From Chryseobacterium vaccae (lineage in GTDB: Bacteria > Bacteroidota > Bacteroidia > Flavobacteriales > Weeksellaceae): DNA of 64,000 nt. The position numbers and the translations under genes are program-made. Positions 1 to 9,280 of this stretch are shown piece after piece. The stretch's first letter is position 1; each line of letters starts with the position of its first letter. The notes beneath the pieces are model-generated. The model had not been told where the DNA came from. It did not search any database and saw only the letters and a program-made list of their open reading frames with translations. The stretch is from assembly GCF_009602705.1 (NCBI RefSeq), contig NZ_VSWH01000001.1, positions 434,001 through 498,000 of the forward strand. Reading direction: 5' to 3'.

Positions 1-795
1 CTGAAGAGCCCTCAATACTTTAGCCTGAGCAATAAGGCTCATATCACCAATCTCATCCAAAAAGATGGTACCACCGTTGGCTTGCTCAAATTTTCCTTGC
101 TTATCCTTAATTGCTCCTGTAAATGAACCTTTTACGTGTCCAAATAATTCAGATTCAATAAGTTCAGACGGGATTGCCGCACAGTTCACTTCCACCATTG
201 GACCTCTTGCTCTTTCACTCTGGTTATGGATGGCGTGAGCTACCAGCTCTTTTCCGGCACCGTTAGGTCCTGTGATCAGAACTCTTGCATCTGAAACAGC
301 AACCTTTTCAATCATATCCTGAATTTTCTTAAGGGCAGAAGATTCACCAATCATTTGATATTTTTTGTTGACCTTCTTTTTTAAGGTTTTATTTTCAGTC
401 TGAAGATTTTTGTTCTCTTTCTTTAAAGACTCTTTAGCCAGTGCATTCTTTACGCTGGTGATCAGCCTGTTGATGTCAATGGGCTTGGAGATGAAGTCGT
501 ATGCACCTTCCTTCAGACAGGAAACAGCAGAGTCGATATCTGCGTGACCGGAGATCATGATAAAAGTGGTTTCAGGTTTCAGCAGAATACTTTGTTTTAA
601 AAGTTCAGTTCCTGAAAGTTTAGGCATCTTGATATCAGAGATCACCAGTGCGAAATCTTCTTTTTCTATCTGTTTATAACCTTCAAGGCCGTCTTCGGCA
701 ATAATGAATTCATAATCAGTAAGTTCATCAGAAAGAATATTATGTAATACTCCTGAGATTGCTTTTTCGTCTTCTACAATAAGGATTTTTTGCAT
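1..795 (-). CDS. Sigma-54-dependent response regulator, NtrC family (partial, C-terminus outside window)
   Basis: Read on the minus strand from an ATG at 793-795, the frame is open for 265 codons to the window edge. Residues 1-115 are a receiver domain with phospho-acceptor Asp54 (VISDIKMPK) and Lys104 in FISKP. A charged coiled-coil linker (about 118-146) leads into an AAA+ domain with Walker A GPNGAGKE (176-183), the sigma-54 contact loop GSFTGA (223-228) and Walker B FLDE (245-248). The rest of the AAA+ domain and any Fis-type HTH lie outside. NtrC-family proteins remodel sigma-54 RNA polymerase after phosphorylation by a histidine kinase. The contact loop is GSFTGA rather than GAFTGA. No partner kinase is visible. 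Confidence 0.95.
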   Translation of the reverse strand, partial: MQKILIVEDEKAISGVLHNILSDELTDYEFIIAEDGLEGYKQIEKEDFALVISDIKMPKLSGTELLKQSILLKPETTFIMISGHADIDSAVSCLKEGAYDFISKPIDINRLITSVKNALAKESLKKENKNLQTENKTLKKKVNKKYQMIGESSALKKIQDMIEKVAVSDARVLITGPNGAGKELVAHAIHNQSERARGPMVEVNCAAIPSELIESELFGHVKGSFTGAIKDKQGKFEQANGGTIFLDEIGDMSLIAQAKVLRALQ

Positions 796-851
796 AGTTG
801 CAAATTTAAATTTTTTGATTCAATTATTAGCAAAAACCATACCTAAAAATT

Positions 852-1511
852 CTATTTTAAATAATCTCTTCTGCCGAAAATTGCAGATCCAACCCGTATG
901 GAATTGGCTCCGCATTCAATAGCTGCCGGAAAATCATCGCTCATTCCCATTGATAAGGTTTCCAGTGTTTTTGATTGACTAAATTCATCAAAAAGAGCTT
1001 TTAAAATTGAAAATTCTCTCCTGATCTGCTGTTCATCGTCTGTGAATGTAGCCATTCCCATGAGTCCGGTAACCTCAACATTTGGAAAATCACCGTTAAG
1101 ATATTTTTCAAACAAATTTCTGGCTTCAGGAATGTCAAGTCCGAATTTGCTTTCTTCCTCAGCAATTTTTACCTGAAGAAGTACTTTGATCTTCCTGTTA
1201 TGCTTTCCTGATTCTTTGTCGATCTCAGAAAGAAGTTTTTCAGAGTCCACACTTTGAATGGTATCTATAAAAGAAGCGATATACTTCACCTTGTTGGTTT
1301 GCAGATGTCCGATCAGATGCCACTGGATATCTTTAGGAAGAAGCGGATACTTTTCCATTAATTCTTGCACCTTGTTCTCTCCAAATACCCTTTGTCCCAG
1401 ATCGTAAACCTCCTTAACAGCCTCAGCCGGATGTGTTTTTGAAACAGCTACCAATTGTACTCCTGCCGGGAGATGCTGTAGTATTGCGTTATAATTTACT
1501 TTAATATCCAT
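852..1511 (-). CDS. yggS: YggS/PLPBP family pyridoxal phosphate homeostasis protein
   Basis: This 219-residue protein has the alanine-racemase-like TIM barrel of the YggS family. The PLP lysine is Lys25 in VAVSKTHP, followed by the family blocks FGENKVQE, WHLIGHLQTNK, GLMGMAT, SMGMSDDFPAAI and the phosphate-binding RVGSAIFG at the end. Family members bind PLP, have no known catalytic activity and keep vitamin B6 and amino-acid pools balanced. The length is normal. It lies 56 bp upstream-to-downstream of the response regulator start (both on the minus strand), so it could be read into that gene, but nothing links their functions. Confidence 0.95.
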   Translation of the reverse strand: MDIKVNYNAILQHLPAGVQLVAVSKTHPAEAVKEVYDLGQRVFGENKVQELMEKYPLLPKDIQWHLIGHLQTNKVKYIASFIDTIQSVDSEKLLSEIDKESGKHNRKIKVLLQVKIAEEESKFGLDIPEARNLFEKYLNGDFPNVEVTGLMGMATFTDDEQQIRREFSILKALFDEFSQSKTLETLSMGMSDDFPAAIECGANSIRVGSAIFGRRDYLK

Positions 1512-1634
1512 AAATGCAAATTTCAGAATAATAAAAACAAAAAACTAATGAATCTGCAAAATAGTTGAGAGACATTAGCTGATGATGTACAGGGTAGTTG
1601 ATGATGAATGTCTAGATTCTAAGGCATCATACTA

Positions 1635-2501
1635 TTAATTCAGAATCTCGTTGATCTTAGGATATTGTGATATTTTTCTGAACACAAACTTGTTGCTCTT
1701 CTGTAGTTTTTCAATAAACATATCCAGCTCGTTGATAGAATCTGCGTCTCTGAGGTATTGATCGTGGGTCAGGAAAACAAGATGTCTCGAAGTCTTTTCC
1801 AGATCATTCAGGAAGATGCTGTCTACTTTTCTCAGCATGGCTTCATGGCTTCCTTTTAAAGTCATTTGCGGAGACGGTCTCCATTCAAGATCCCATCCAA
1901 TCACTTTATATCCTGCTTTTTTGAGACCATTGGCAGCCTCAGTAGAACTCTTGATGTCTGTTACATTAATATTGTTAAGCCTCCAGATGTTTCTTCCCGG
2001 AGTTCTTGCTATTTTATCATAAAGCTTAAGGCTGTCTTTTGCAATGTTAAAATCATGAACTACAGCATCCGCATTTTTATAAAAATCGGTGTATTTATTA
2101 TGAGCGTGTGTAAAACTGTGATTAGCCAGCTCAATCAATGGATTGCTTTTTAAAAGTTCCATATCATCTTTCTGTTTTTTGCTGCCATAAGCATGTTTTC
2201 CAACTAAAAATGCCGTAGCACACACATTTCTTTTATTAAGGATTCTGATGAGATTTTCTGTACCCTGATTGGGACCGTCATCAAAAGTAAGATAAATGAC
2301 CCTTTTATCCGGATCTATCGTTTCTTCATCAGACCCGGGAACTATTTCTGCGGGGGGATATTCCTGTGAAATGACCTGTTGGGATTCTTTCACATCAGTT
2401 TTGTAATTACAGCTGTTTAGTAAAAATGAAGTTGCACTCACCAATGCAAGCATCCCTAGAAAAGTCTTGTTTACTGACTTTTCCGCAAAAATTTTTCTCA
2501 T
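1635..2501 (-). CDS. Polysaccharide deacetylase (NodB domain) lipoprotein
   Basis: The 288-residue product begins with a positively charged stretch, a hydrophobic segment and a lipobox LLNSC with Cys31, so it is probably a lipoprotein facing the periplasm or surface. The NodB homology domain starts near residue 65: VIYLTFDDGP holds the catalytic and metal Asp74-Asp75, and NHSFTHAH supplies the metal ligands His128 and His132. A late RHLVFLTHDQY block fits the last catalytic motif. Family enzymes remove N- or O-acetyl groups from chitin-like, peptidoglycan or exopolysaccharide chains. The substrate cannot be told from sequence. It stands alone, followed by a 123-bp gap. Confidence 0.9.
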   Translation of the reverse strand: MRKIFAEKSVNKTFLGMLALVSATSFLLNSCNYKTDVKESQQVISQEYPPAEIVPGSDEETIDPDKRVIYLTFDDGPNQGTENLIRILNKRNVCATAFLVGKHAYGSKKQKDDMELLKSNPLIELANHSFTHAHNKYTDFYKNADAVVHDFNIAKDSLKLYDKIARTPGRNIWRLNNINVTDIKSSTEAANGLKKAGYKVIGWDLEWRPSPQMTLKGSHEAMLRKVDSIFLNDLEKTSRHLVFLTHDQYLRDADSINELDMFIEKLQKSNKFVFRKISQYPKINEILN

Positions 2502-2993
2502 AAAGATAATGGAATTTTAAATTGTTAAAAAATCGTTAAAATTAACATGTAAATGTTAACAAAATATATGCCAGTATTTGTTAAAAATCTGCTTTTTAAG
2601 GTTATTTTAAGGTGCTTTCTTTTTAATGTTTTTTAACTAAAATGTTAAAATTTAGTTTATGTTTGATTATCTTTATTTTTTAACATTTATTGATGTTGAC
2701 AATATTTCTATTAATGCTTTTTCTGATGAATAATACATTCTTCTTTTCCTGGTGATTTATTTTAATTGAAAACTTTATACAGATTTGAAGTTGGGAGCGG
2801 GAAGAGGGAAGTTATGGAGGTCATAAAGAATAGATTGATCTCTTTTTTTAGCTGATCTGATTTTACAGAGGTTTTCAGTATCTATAACTAAAAGTAACTT
2901 CCAACCTCCTTCTTCCATCTTCCAGTTTTATTATTTCTTAAAGTCTGCTGGAATAATGCTATTCTTCTTATATTCGGAACTTATTTTGAAATC
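2502..2993. other. Gene-free gap with AT-rich promoter region and repeat copy A
   Basis: This 492-bp gap separates divergent genes. The half nearest 2501 is very AT-rich and includes the inverted repeat AACTAAA/TTTAGTT around 2635-2657, a possible regulatory site. The other half holds a dispersed repeat (2777-2930, listed separately). I see no credible protein gene. Confidence 0.6.
2777..2930 (+). repeat. Dispersed intergenic repeat, copy A
   Basis: This stretch starts ATACAGATTTGAAG, continues with AGAGGGAAGTTAT and ends with ATAACTAAAAGTAACTTCC (2884-2902) plus a run of AACTTCC/CTTCC-like words. The same landmarks in the same order occur in reverse orientation at 52532-52667, with the 19-nt block ATAACTAAAAGTAACTTCC identical and the middle diverged. 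The two ends are themselves imperfect inverted repeats (GGGAAGTTAT against AGTAACTTCC). It encodes no protein. It resembles a small non-autonomous or structural intergenic element. Confidence 0.7.
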
Positions 2994-3818
2994 ATGAAAC
3001 TCAAATACCTATTTCTGCTGTTGGCCGCAGGAAAATTATCTGCTCAACAAATATCAGGAACAATTGTTACCGAAAAGCAATCTCCAGTTTCCGATGCAAG
3101 AATTGGAGTTGAAAATACAGATATTGGAGATGTTACAGATAGACAAGGAAAGTACATAATCAATCTCGAGGGTATTGAAAAAAATAAAATCTTAAAAATA
3201 GCAGTGAATGGTTATGAGCCCTTTCAGATGAATATTTCAGCGTTTGAAGCATTGGAAAATCATACTATTGTTCTTAAAGAGAGGGCTATTGAAATAGATA
3301 AGGTGGAAATTACCCCTAAAAAATACGTTCTGAAAAATTTTGGAACCAGAAATGCAAAGAGAAGCTACTGCGGCTACAACTCGGAAGATGCGTCCAAATT
3401 GTTCAGGGAATATGCTATAAGGGTTAAGAATACTAAAAGAGTTAAGGTGAAGGGAATTAATGTTAATCTGGCTTTTTTTACATTGGAACAGCCTGTTACA
3501 TTAATCTTTGACATTCAAAAATCTGAAAATGGTTTTCCGGGGGAATCTCTGGCCAATGAAACGCTGAAAATGACTGTTACCAAGGATGATGTTAAAAATA
3601 ATATGGTTTCTCTTGATGTGAGTGATAAAGGAATCTGGATTAATGAAGATTTTTTTGTATCAGTGAGAGTTTCTGAAGATTTTAAAGGGAAACTTTATCT
3701 GGCAGGAAATATTTTTGCATTTTCAAAGAATACCTATTACAGAAACTATTTCGGAGAATGGAAAAAGTTTTCAGCGGGTGAACCTTCCATTAATGTGGAT
3801 GTTCTGGTAGAAAAATGA
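2994..3818 (+). CDS. Secreted protein with CarboxypepD_reg-like (TonB-receptor N-terminal type) domain
   Basis: The 274-residue product has a signal peptide (MKLKYLFLLLAAGKLSAQ) and, from residue 19, a beta-sandwich CarboxypepD_reg-like domain (QISGTIVTEKQSPVSDARIGVEN then GDVTDRQGKYII). That domain is common at the N-terminus of SusC-like receptors but also occurs in stand-alone Bacteroidota envelope proteins such as this one. Residues 110-274 are unrecognised, with a YFGEWKKF block near the end. No plug or beta barrel follows, so it is not a transporter. It is probably periplasmic or outer-membrane associated. The function is unknown. It is convergent with the DUF72 gene, 23 bp away. Confidence 0.8.
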   Translation: MKLKYLFLLLAAGKLSAQQISGTIVTEKQSPVSDARIGVENTDIGDVTDRQGKYIINLEGIEKNKILKIAVNGYEPFQMNISAFEALENHTIVLKERAIEIDKVEITPKKYVLKNFGTRNAKRSYCGYNSEDASKLFREYAIRVKNTKRVKVKGINVNLAFFTLEQPVTLIFDIQKSENGFPGESLANETLKMTVTKDDVKNNMVSLDVSDKGIWINEDFFVSVRVSEDFKGKLYLAGNIFAFSKNTYYRNYFGEWKKFSAGEPSINVDVLVEK

Positions 3819-3841
3819 AAACTCTAAATGTTTTTCTTAGT

Positions 3842-4576
3842 TTAATCCACTTCTAAAAGCTTTTTTAAATACAAAGCATTATTGATGGCCGCTGTTCCCC
3901 AGGTATTATTGAAAAATATAAAGACTTTCTTTTCCGCTTTGAGCATTTCTTCTGCAAGATCATTAAGGAAGCTATAACTATATTCAGATTTGTAAAGGAT
4001 AGGTTTTCCATGAAGCCTGTAATAAAGAATTCCAGGATGATTAATGATGATATCCTGCGGGAGATCGCCCGGAAAGCTGACACCGGAAAAAATAATCTTG
4101 TGTTCTTTTAATAAGGTAAAGACATTTTCCTGCCACCAGGAATGATGACGGAACTCAATGACATTAATATATCCGAAATTAATATTGTTGAGAATCAGGT
4201 CCAGATTTTCCGGAGAATTTTTAAAAGAAGGCGGGAACTGATATAAAAACCCGGAAAGCTTTTCTTTTAAATGATCAGCAATATGACTGGAGAATTCTGT
4301 AATCTCTTCTTTACATGCTTTCAGACGTTTTTCATGCGAAATGATTTTTGGGATTTTGATGAAAAACCTAAAATGATCAGGGGTTTCATTATACCATTTC
4401 AGAAGAGTTTTAGCAGTTGGCTTACGGTAAAAAGTTGAATTGATTTCCACCGAATTAAAGACTTGTGAATATAAAGTAAGAAAGTCTTTACTTTGGGCAT
4501 TTTCAGGATATAATGACCCTTTCCAGTCATTATTATAAAATCCCGAACATCCAATGTAAAGACTTTCTTTTTTCAT
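3842..4576 (-). CDS. DUF72 (YecE-like) family protein
   Basis: The 244-residue protein shows the DUF72 signatures: IGCSGFYNNDWKG at the N-terminus, FNSVEINSTFYRKP near residue 40-55, then FRFFIKIPK and, further on, LYYRLHGK and VFIFFNNTWG. DUF72 proteins adopt a TIM-barrel fold and are widespread, but no reaction is established. It starts 31 bp after the copA stop on the same strand and may be cotranscribed with it, although nothing in the family suggests a role in metal handling. Confidence 0.9.
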   Translation of the reverse strand: MKKESLYIGCSGFYNNDWKGSLYPENAQSKDFLTLYSQVFNSVEINSTFYRKPTAKTLLKWYNETPDHFRFFIKIPKIISHEKRLKACKEEITEFSSHIADHLKEKLSGFLYQFPPSFKNSPENLDLILNNINFGYINVIEFRHHSWWQENVFTLLKEHKIIFSGVSFPGDLPQDIIINHPGILYYRLHGKPILYKSEYSYSFLNDLAEEMLKAEKKVFIFFNNTWGTAAINNALYLKKLLEVD

Positions 4577-4607
4577 GTGATGTAAAATTGAGGTTAATAA
4601 ACCGTTT

Positions 4608-7475
4608 TTATCTTTGCTTAATATCCAGATCTACAGAATTTAATCTTAATGAATTCAGGATCACAGATAAAGAACTGAAACTCATGGCTGCCGCGGCAAT
4701 CATCGGAGACAGCAGAATTCCAAAGAATGGATACAATAATCCTGCCGCAACCGGAACTCCCAATACATTATAGATGAATGCAAAGAACAGGTTTTCTTTA
4801 ATGTTTTTAAGAAGCTTTTCACTCAGAAGTTTTGCTTTGGCTACTCCTAAAATATCTCCTTTCAGAAGGGTGATTTCTGCACTTTCAATGGCTACATCAG
4901 TTCCTGTTCCCATAGCGATTCCAACATCAGACTGGGCTAAAGCAGGGGAGTCGTTGATTCCGTCCCCGGTCATGGCTACAATCTTACCTTGCTGCTGCAG
5001 TCTTTTTACTTCGTTTAATTTATCTTCAGGAAGGCAGTTGGCTTTGAAATGTTGGATGCCCAGCTCATCGGCAACTGCTTTTGCTGTGTGTTCATTATCT
5101 CCGGTCATCATCATGACATCAATTCCTTCATCCATCAGCTGTCTGACTGCTTTTTTGGAGCTTTCTTTAATCTTATCTGTAAAGCTGATGAAACCTAATA
5201 CAATTTGATCCTTTGCAATATAGGAAATGGTATGTGCTTTTGACTGTACTTCTACCGCTTTTTGTTTTAAATGTTCAGGAATGCTGAGATTATGGCTGGT
5301 CAGAAGACCTTCGTTTCCTAAATAAACTGTTTTTCCATTGATATTTCCTTTTACTCCTTTCCCGGAAATGTTTTCAAACTGATCCACTTTTTCGGCAGAA
5401 ATATGCTCTTCTTTTGCTCTTTTGATTACGGCGTTCGATAATGGATGTTCTGAATTCTGATTCAGTGAAAATGCCAGTTTTAGCATCTGGTTTTTGTCTT
5501 CACTGCCGGTTGTTTCAATATATTCCACAGACGGCTTTCCTTCTGTAAGAGTACCGGTTTTATCCGTAATTAAAACATTTACTTTATTCATCTGCTCAAG
5601 GGCTTCCGCATTTTTGATCAGGATTCCGTTTTTGGCTCCTTTTCCGATCCCTACCATTAAAGACATGGGCGTTGCAAGGCCAAGTGCACACGGACAGGCT
5701 ACAATTAAAACCGCTACGGCGTTAACAAATGCGAAAAGGCTTCTTTTTCCTTCCGGTCCGAAAAATTGCCATAGAACAAACGTAAGCACCGCAATCAGAA
5801 TAACTACCGGAACAAAAACTTTGGAAACTTTATCGGTTAGTTTTTGAATAGGAGCCTTACTTCGGCTGGCTTCATTAACCATTTTAATGATTTGTGAAAG
5901 AAGGGTTTCATCACCTACTTTTTCAGCTTTCATTATAAAAACCTGATTTCCGTTGATGGTTCCCGATGAAACTTTATCATCAATATTTTTCTCTACAGGA
6001 ACGGGCTCTCCGGTAATCATACTTTCATCCACTACAGAATTTCCTTCAATGATTTTTCCGTCTACCGGAATTTTTTCTCCCGGCTTTACTTTTAATAAAT
6101 CACCGATTTTAACCTGGGAAAGAAGAACTTTCTTTTCCTCTCCGTTCACCATAAGATTGGCTTCATCAGGTGAAAGGTTCATCAGCTCTTTAATGGCATT
6201 TCCTGTTTTTTTATGCGCTGCTGCTTCCATAAGCTGCCCTAAAATAACCAATGTTAAAATAACACAGACCGCTTCAAAATATAATGGAATCTCATGATTA
6301 TGTCCACGGATTTCATGCGGGATAATATCCGGAAAAGCAATAGCGGTTATACTGAAAATAAAAGCAGCTGCAACCCCCAATGCAATAAGACTGAACATGT
6401 TTAAGTTCCATGTTTTGAAAGAAATCCAGCCTCTTTTCAATAAGAACCATCCTGAATAAAACATAACAGGCAGCGTTAATATAAGTTCTATAATTCCCTG
6501 TATCTGATGAGAAAAAGGGAAATTAATAAACATTCCGCCCATCGAAAGAATGAAAACAGGAATGGTAAAAGCAAGGGAAATAAAGAATTTCTTTTTTAAG
6601 ATATTATAGGTTTCGTCCTCTTCATCGTCTCCGCTGTCAGGCATTCTTACGAGGTCCATTCCACAGATAGGGCAGCTTCCCGGTTCATCGCTGATGATTT
6701 CCGGATGCATCGGACAGGTGTATTTTGCGGTTTTTTTTTCGGGGTATTTTACCAGATCCATTCCACAGACGGGACATCCTACATTGGAGTCATAGGTTTT
6801 ATCCCCTTCACAGTACATCGGACAATAGTATCTTCCTGCCATTTCATCTGTTACTGTCGGTGCTTCATGATGATGGTGTCCGTGATGATGGTCGTGTGAA
6901 TGCGAATGTGAATGGTTGTGTTGTGAAGCATTCTTTACCAGTTCTTCAGTGATGGGCTCCAGGTGCATATGGCAAACCGGGCAGCCTGTATCTGAATTGT
7001 AGGTTTTATCCCCTTCACAGAACATTGGGCAATAGTATTTTCCAATATTATTTTTAAAACTTTCCGGTAGGTTTGATGAAGAGTAAGTAGGTTTGTGATT
7101 GGGATCTTTAGCGTGTTTTTCTTCAATAGGTACGAGGTACATATTGCAAACCGGGCATCTTTCACCTTGTTTAAAGTATACTTTATCTCCTTCACATTCC
7201 ATCGGGCAATAATATACTGAAGAAGGGGAAACTCTGTCCTGAGGCTTTACAAATGCCTTTTCCGGTTTTTCCGGGTCTTCCAGTCTGTATTTTCCTATTT
7301 CTGATAAAGCCTGATTTAAAGCTGAAAGCTCAATTTCGTGATCGAAAGTGATGGTTGCTGTACTGTTTTCCAGATTCACATCGGCTTTAACACCGTGAAC
7401 ACTGTTGAGCTTTTCTGAGATTTTTTTCTGACAGCCGGAACACGTCATTCCGAGGATATTATATTGTCTTTCCAT
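4608..7475 (-). CDS. copA: Copper-translocating P1B-type ATPase with four heavy-metal-binding repeats
   Basis: This 955-residue inner-membrane ATPase exports Cu(I). It begins with an HMA domain (CSGC, Cys12 and Cys15), then four Cys-rich YCPM...CPVCxM heavy-metal-binding repeats at about 88-117, 147-175, 216-245 and 252-278. A His-rich stretch (186-203) sits between the second and third. The membrane core starts near 296, with the ion-path motif ACPCALG (Cys594-Pro-Cys596), TGE actuator loop (488-490), phosphorylation Asp638 in DKTGTLT, SEHPL and [10 protein letters not shown] and MSxSS-type residues in the last helices fit Cu(I). The N-terminal region is far larger than in typical CopA. The HMA-AraC regulator lies upstream on the same strand. 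Confidence 0.96.
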   Translation of the reverse strand: MERQYNILGMTCSGCQKKISEKLNSVHGVKADVNLENSTATITFDHEIELSALNQALSEIGKYRLEDPEKPEKAFVKPQDRVSPSSVYYCPMECEGDKVYFKQGERCPVCNMYLVPIEEKHAKDPNHKPTYSSSNLPESFKNNIGKYYCPMFCEGDKTYNSDTGCPVCHMHLEPITEELVKNASQHNHSHSHSHDHHHGHHHHEAPTVTDEMAGRYYCPMYCEGDKTYDSNVGCPVCGMDLVKYPEKKTAKYTCPMHPEIISDEPGSCPICGMDLVRMPDSGDDEEDETYNILKKKFFISLAFTIPVFILSMGGMFINFPFSHQIQGIIELILTLPVMFYSGWFLLKRGWISFKTWNLNMFSLIALGVAAAFIFSITAIAFPDIIPHEIRGHNHEIPLYFEAVCVILTLVILGQLMEAAAHKKTGNAIKELMNLSPDEANLMVNGEEKKVLLSQVKIGDLLKVKPGEKIPVDGKIIEGNSVVDESMITGEPVPVEKNIDDKVSSGTINGNQVFIMKAEKVGDETLLSQIIKMVNEASRSKAPIQKLTDKVSKVFVPVVILIAVLTFVLWQFFGPEGKRSLFAFVNAVAVLIVACPCALGLATPMSLMVGIGKGAKNGILIKNAEALEQMNKVNVLITDKTGTLTEGKPSVEYIETTGSEDKNQMLKLAFSLNQNSEHPLSNAVIKRAKEEHISAEKVDQFENISGKGVKGNINGKTVYLGNEGLLTSHNLSIPEHLKQKAVEVQSKAHTISYIAKDQIVLGFISFTDKIKESSKKAVRQLMDEGIDVMMMTGDNEHTAKAVADELGIQHFKANCLPEDKLNEVKRLQQQGKIVAMTGDGINDSPALAQSDVGIAMGTGTDVAIESAEITLLKGDILGVAKAKLLSEKLLKNIKENLFFAFIYNVLGVPVAAGLLYPFFGILLSPMIAAAAMSFSSLSVILNSLRLNSVDLDIKQR

Positions 7476-7605
7476 GATCCTTGAATTTTATAGTACAAAT
7501 TTCCAAAAACGGAACTTAAGCCTGTTATAAATTTAAGGATAATAGTTATAGAATTAGGAAAGGTTATTGAGATGAGGGTTTTATAGGTTTAGAAAAGAAA
7601 AAGAA

Positions 7606-7680
7606 TTTGAGAGAGTGGGGAAGCCTGTGAGACTGTTTTCCCTTTAAAATAATTATTTTACTCATATTATCTCTCTCAAA
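7606..7680. promoter_or_regulatory. Nested inverted repeats between the copper regulator and copA
   Basis: An exact 10-bp inverted repeat TTTGAGAGAG (7606-7615) / CTCTCTCAAA (7671-7680) brackets a perfect 16-bp palindrome TAAAATAATTATTTTA (7645-7660). On the minus strand the outer repeat is followed by a T-rich run, so it could end the regulator transcript. The inner palindrome could be an operator. Both roles are inferred. Confidence 0.4.
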
Positions 7681-7707
7681 CGATCTGACTTTAGATTTTC
7701 TTTTTAC

Positions 7708-8268
7708 TTAGACGCTGTCCAGCGGTTTCCTGTGATGATCTTTAAGTTTTTTGAATTCAGTAGGAGTAAAGCCTGTAATGGTACGGAATTGTGTAGACAG
7801 GTGCTGAACACTTTTGTAACCAAGCTTGCCTGCAATTTCCGTAAGGTTGAACTCATTATACAACAGAAGCTCCTTAACTTTTTCAATTTTCTGCAGGATA
7901 AAAAACTGTTCGAGCGTGATATTTTCGTTTTGAGAAAAAGTTTTTGAAAGAGAGCTGTATTCTTTATGAAGTTTTGAACTTAAATATTCAGAGAGGAGAA
8001 AGTTTTCGTCAATATCCATCCCGCTGATCTTGATGATGATGATGTTCTTAATCTTATCAACCAGCTGATGGGCAGAATCTTTAATCCTTTCAAAGCCTGT
8101 TTCCAGCAGTTTTTCTTCAATCTGATGCATAACTCCATCTGGAATTTCAGCTTCTGTTTCGGCTTCTCCAAGAATAACTGAATGAAGCGGCGTCCCGGCA
8201 TCGTTAAATATTTTTTCAACGGCAGCAATACATCTGTTGCATACCATGTTCTTGATGAAGATCTTCAT
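7708..8268 (-). CDS. AraC-type regulator with N-terminal HMA-like metal domain (probable copper sensor)
   Basis: The 186-residue protein joins two parts. Residues 1-70 look like a heavy-metal-associated ferredoxin fold with Cys10 and Cys13 in MVCNRCIAAVEKIF, the same type of site as in CopA. Residues 110-178 are an AraC C-terminal HTH (LTEIAGKLGYKSVQHLSTQFRTITGFTPTEFKK). The usual AraC cupin is absent. Its place directly upstream of copA on the same strand suggests that it binds copper through the CxxC and controls the ATPase. Its start codon overlaps the thioesterase stop (ATGA), so the two are probably cotranscribed. The copper-sensing role is inferred, not shown. Confidence 0.85.
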   Translation of the reverse strand: MKIFIKNMVCNRCIAAVEKIFNDAGTPLHSVILGEAETEAEIPDGVMHQIEEKLLETGFERIKDSAHQLVDKIKNIIIIKISGMDIDENFLLSEYLSSKLHKEYSSLSKTFSQNENITLEQFFILQKIEKVKELLLYNEFNLTEIAGKLGYKSVQHLSTQFRTITGFTPTEFKKLKDHHRKPLDSV

Positions 8269-8675
8269 GGCTTGCTCAGTCTGTCTTTCACAAATTCAAT
8301 CTGGGTTTTTCCGTGAGGAGCCGGATTTCCGTCAGCATCAAGGTTTACCATAACAATTTTATCAACGGTGATAATGGTCTGATGGGTCATTTTGTTGCGG
8401 ACATCACATCTTAAGGTAATGGAAGATGATCCGAAATGTACAGCTTCAATTCCTATTTCAATAATATCTCCCTGTTTGGCAGAGCTTACGAAATTGATCT
8501 CTGAGATAAACTTCGTAACTACTTTTGTGTTTTCCAGCTGGATGATGGCGTATAGAGCAGCTTCTTCATCAATCCATTGAAGAAGTCTTCCTCCAAAAAG
8601 TGAATGATTGGGATTCAGGTCTTCGGGTTTTACCCATTTTCTGGTATGGTAGTTCATGTCTTTAATAATTTGCAT
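8265..8675 (-). CDS. Acyl-CoA thioesterase, YciA/hotdog family
   Basis: With the start at the ATG at 8675 (MQIIKDMNYHTRKW) the product is about 136 residues, the usual length for a single hotdog domain. The frame stays open to 8741, but those extra 22 residues look unlike the family. Family blocks are NPNHSLFGGRLLQWIDEEAALYA, with the Asp/Glu of the active-site helix, and VHFGSSSITLRC. Relatives hydrolyse acyl-CoA to free acid and CoA in the cytoplasm. The stop overlaps the start of the HMA-AraC gene by 4 bp, a sign of translational coupling though not of shared function. Confidence 0.88.
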   Translation of the reverse strand: MQIIKDMNYHTRKWVKPEDLNPNHSLFGGRLLQWIDEEAALYAIIQLENTKVVTKFISEINFVSSAKQGDIIEIGIEAVHFGSSSITLRCDVRNKMTHQTIITVDKIVMVNLDADGNPAPHGKTQIEFVKDRLSKP

Positions 8676-8753
8676 GACAAATTTAGTGTTTAAAACCGGG
8701 TTTATCAAGGAAATACTATTTACTGATCTGAAGAAAACCATTCATTTTCTCAA

Positions 8754-9167
8754 TCATTTTCTTTTGGAGCGCATTGCTTTTACTTTAACAACTGAGCTGT
8801 CATTTAACAATTGCTGGTATTCCTGGCTTTCTGCGGGATAAACAGCTACTTTTCCTTCCTTATTATGATGAAACCCGAATCCGTAGCGTTTGGCTAACGG
8901 AGAAGATCTCAGACATGGCTGCCCTTTTGAGAAAAACCTAATTCTTTCTGATTCTTTTTCACTTTCAGTAATATCATTCTTTAAAGCATAGCATTCAAAA
9001 ATAATGTCATCTGACGAAAACTGATACGGATGTCCGGAAATTATTCCATACTGAAGGCTGGCTAATGTTTTTTCTTTCTTTTCAGGCGGGATTTGTGCCT
9101 GAGACACGGGGCAGTCTTCCGCCGTTTCAATAAGAGTATTGAGGTAATTGGTGGTATGCTGTTTCAC
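8754..9167 (-). CDS. DUF6157 family protein
   Basis: This 137-residue cytoplasmic protein opens with the conserved KQHTTNYLNTLIETAEDCPV and has the middle block FSSDDIIFECYALKND and the late block RYGFGFHHNKEGKVAVYP, which I recognise as the DUF6157 pattern. The start is a GTG: the ATG two bases upstream runs straight into TGA in its own frame, so GTG at 9165-9167 is the only start that preserves the conserved N-terminus. The C-terminus is basic (KVKAMRSKRK). The function is unknown. Confidence 0.8.
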   Translation of the reverse strand: MKQHTTNYLNTLIETAEDCPVSQAQIPPEKKEKTLASLQYGIISGHPYQFSSDDIIFECYALKNDITESEKESERIRFFSKGQPCLRSSPLAKRYGFGFHHNKEGKVAVYPAESQEYQQLLNDSSVVKVKAMRSKRK

Positions 9168-9219
9168 ATTAACGGATTTTTAATGACTCTAATATAATCT
9201 AAATTGGGATAAGATTATA

Positions 9220-9272
9220 GGAGGGAAGTAGTTGGCCTCAGATCACAAGTTCATGCTTCCCTCTTTCAGGGT
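9220..9272. repeat. Short relative of the dispersed intergenic repeat, copy C
   Basis: On the minus strand this reads CTGAAAGAGGGAAG and ends near CTACTTCCCTCC, so GGGAAG and CTTCCC face each other across about 35 bp. The first 14 bases are identical to the matching part of the copy at 52532-52667. It lies just downstream of the XRE gene and could also serve it as a terminator. Confidence 0.45.
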
Positions 9273-9280
9273 ATGATTTC

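Noticed and set aside
6840..6930. ATG-ATG-GTG-rich stretch considered as a DNA satellite
   Set aside because: It simply encodes the His-rich segment of CopA between two metal-binding repeats.
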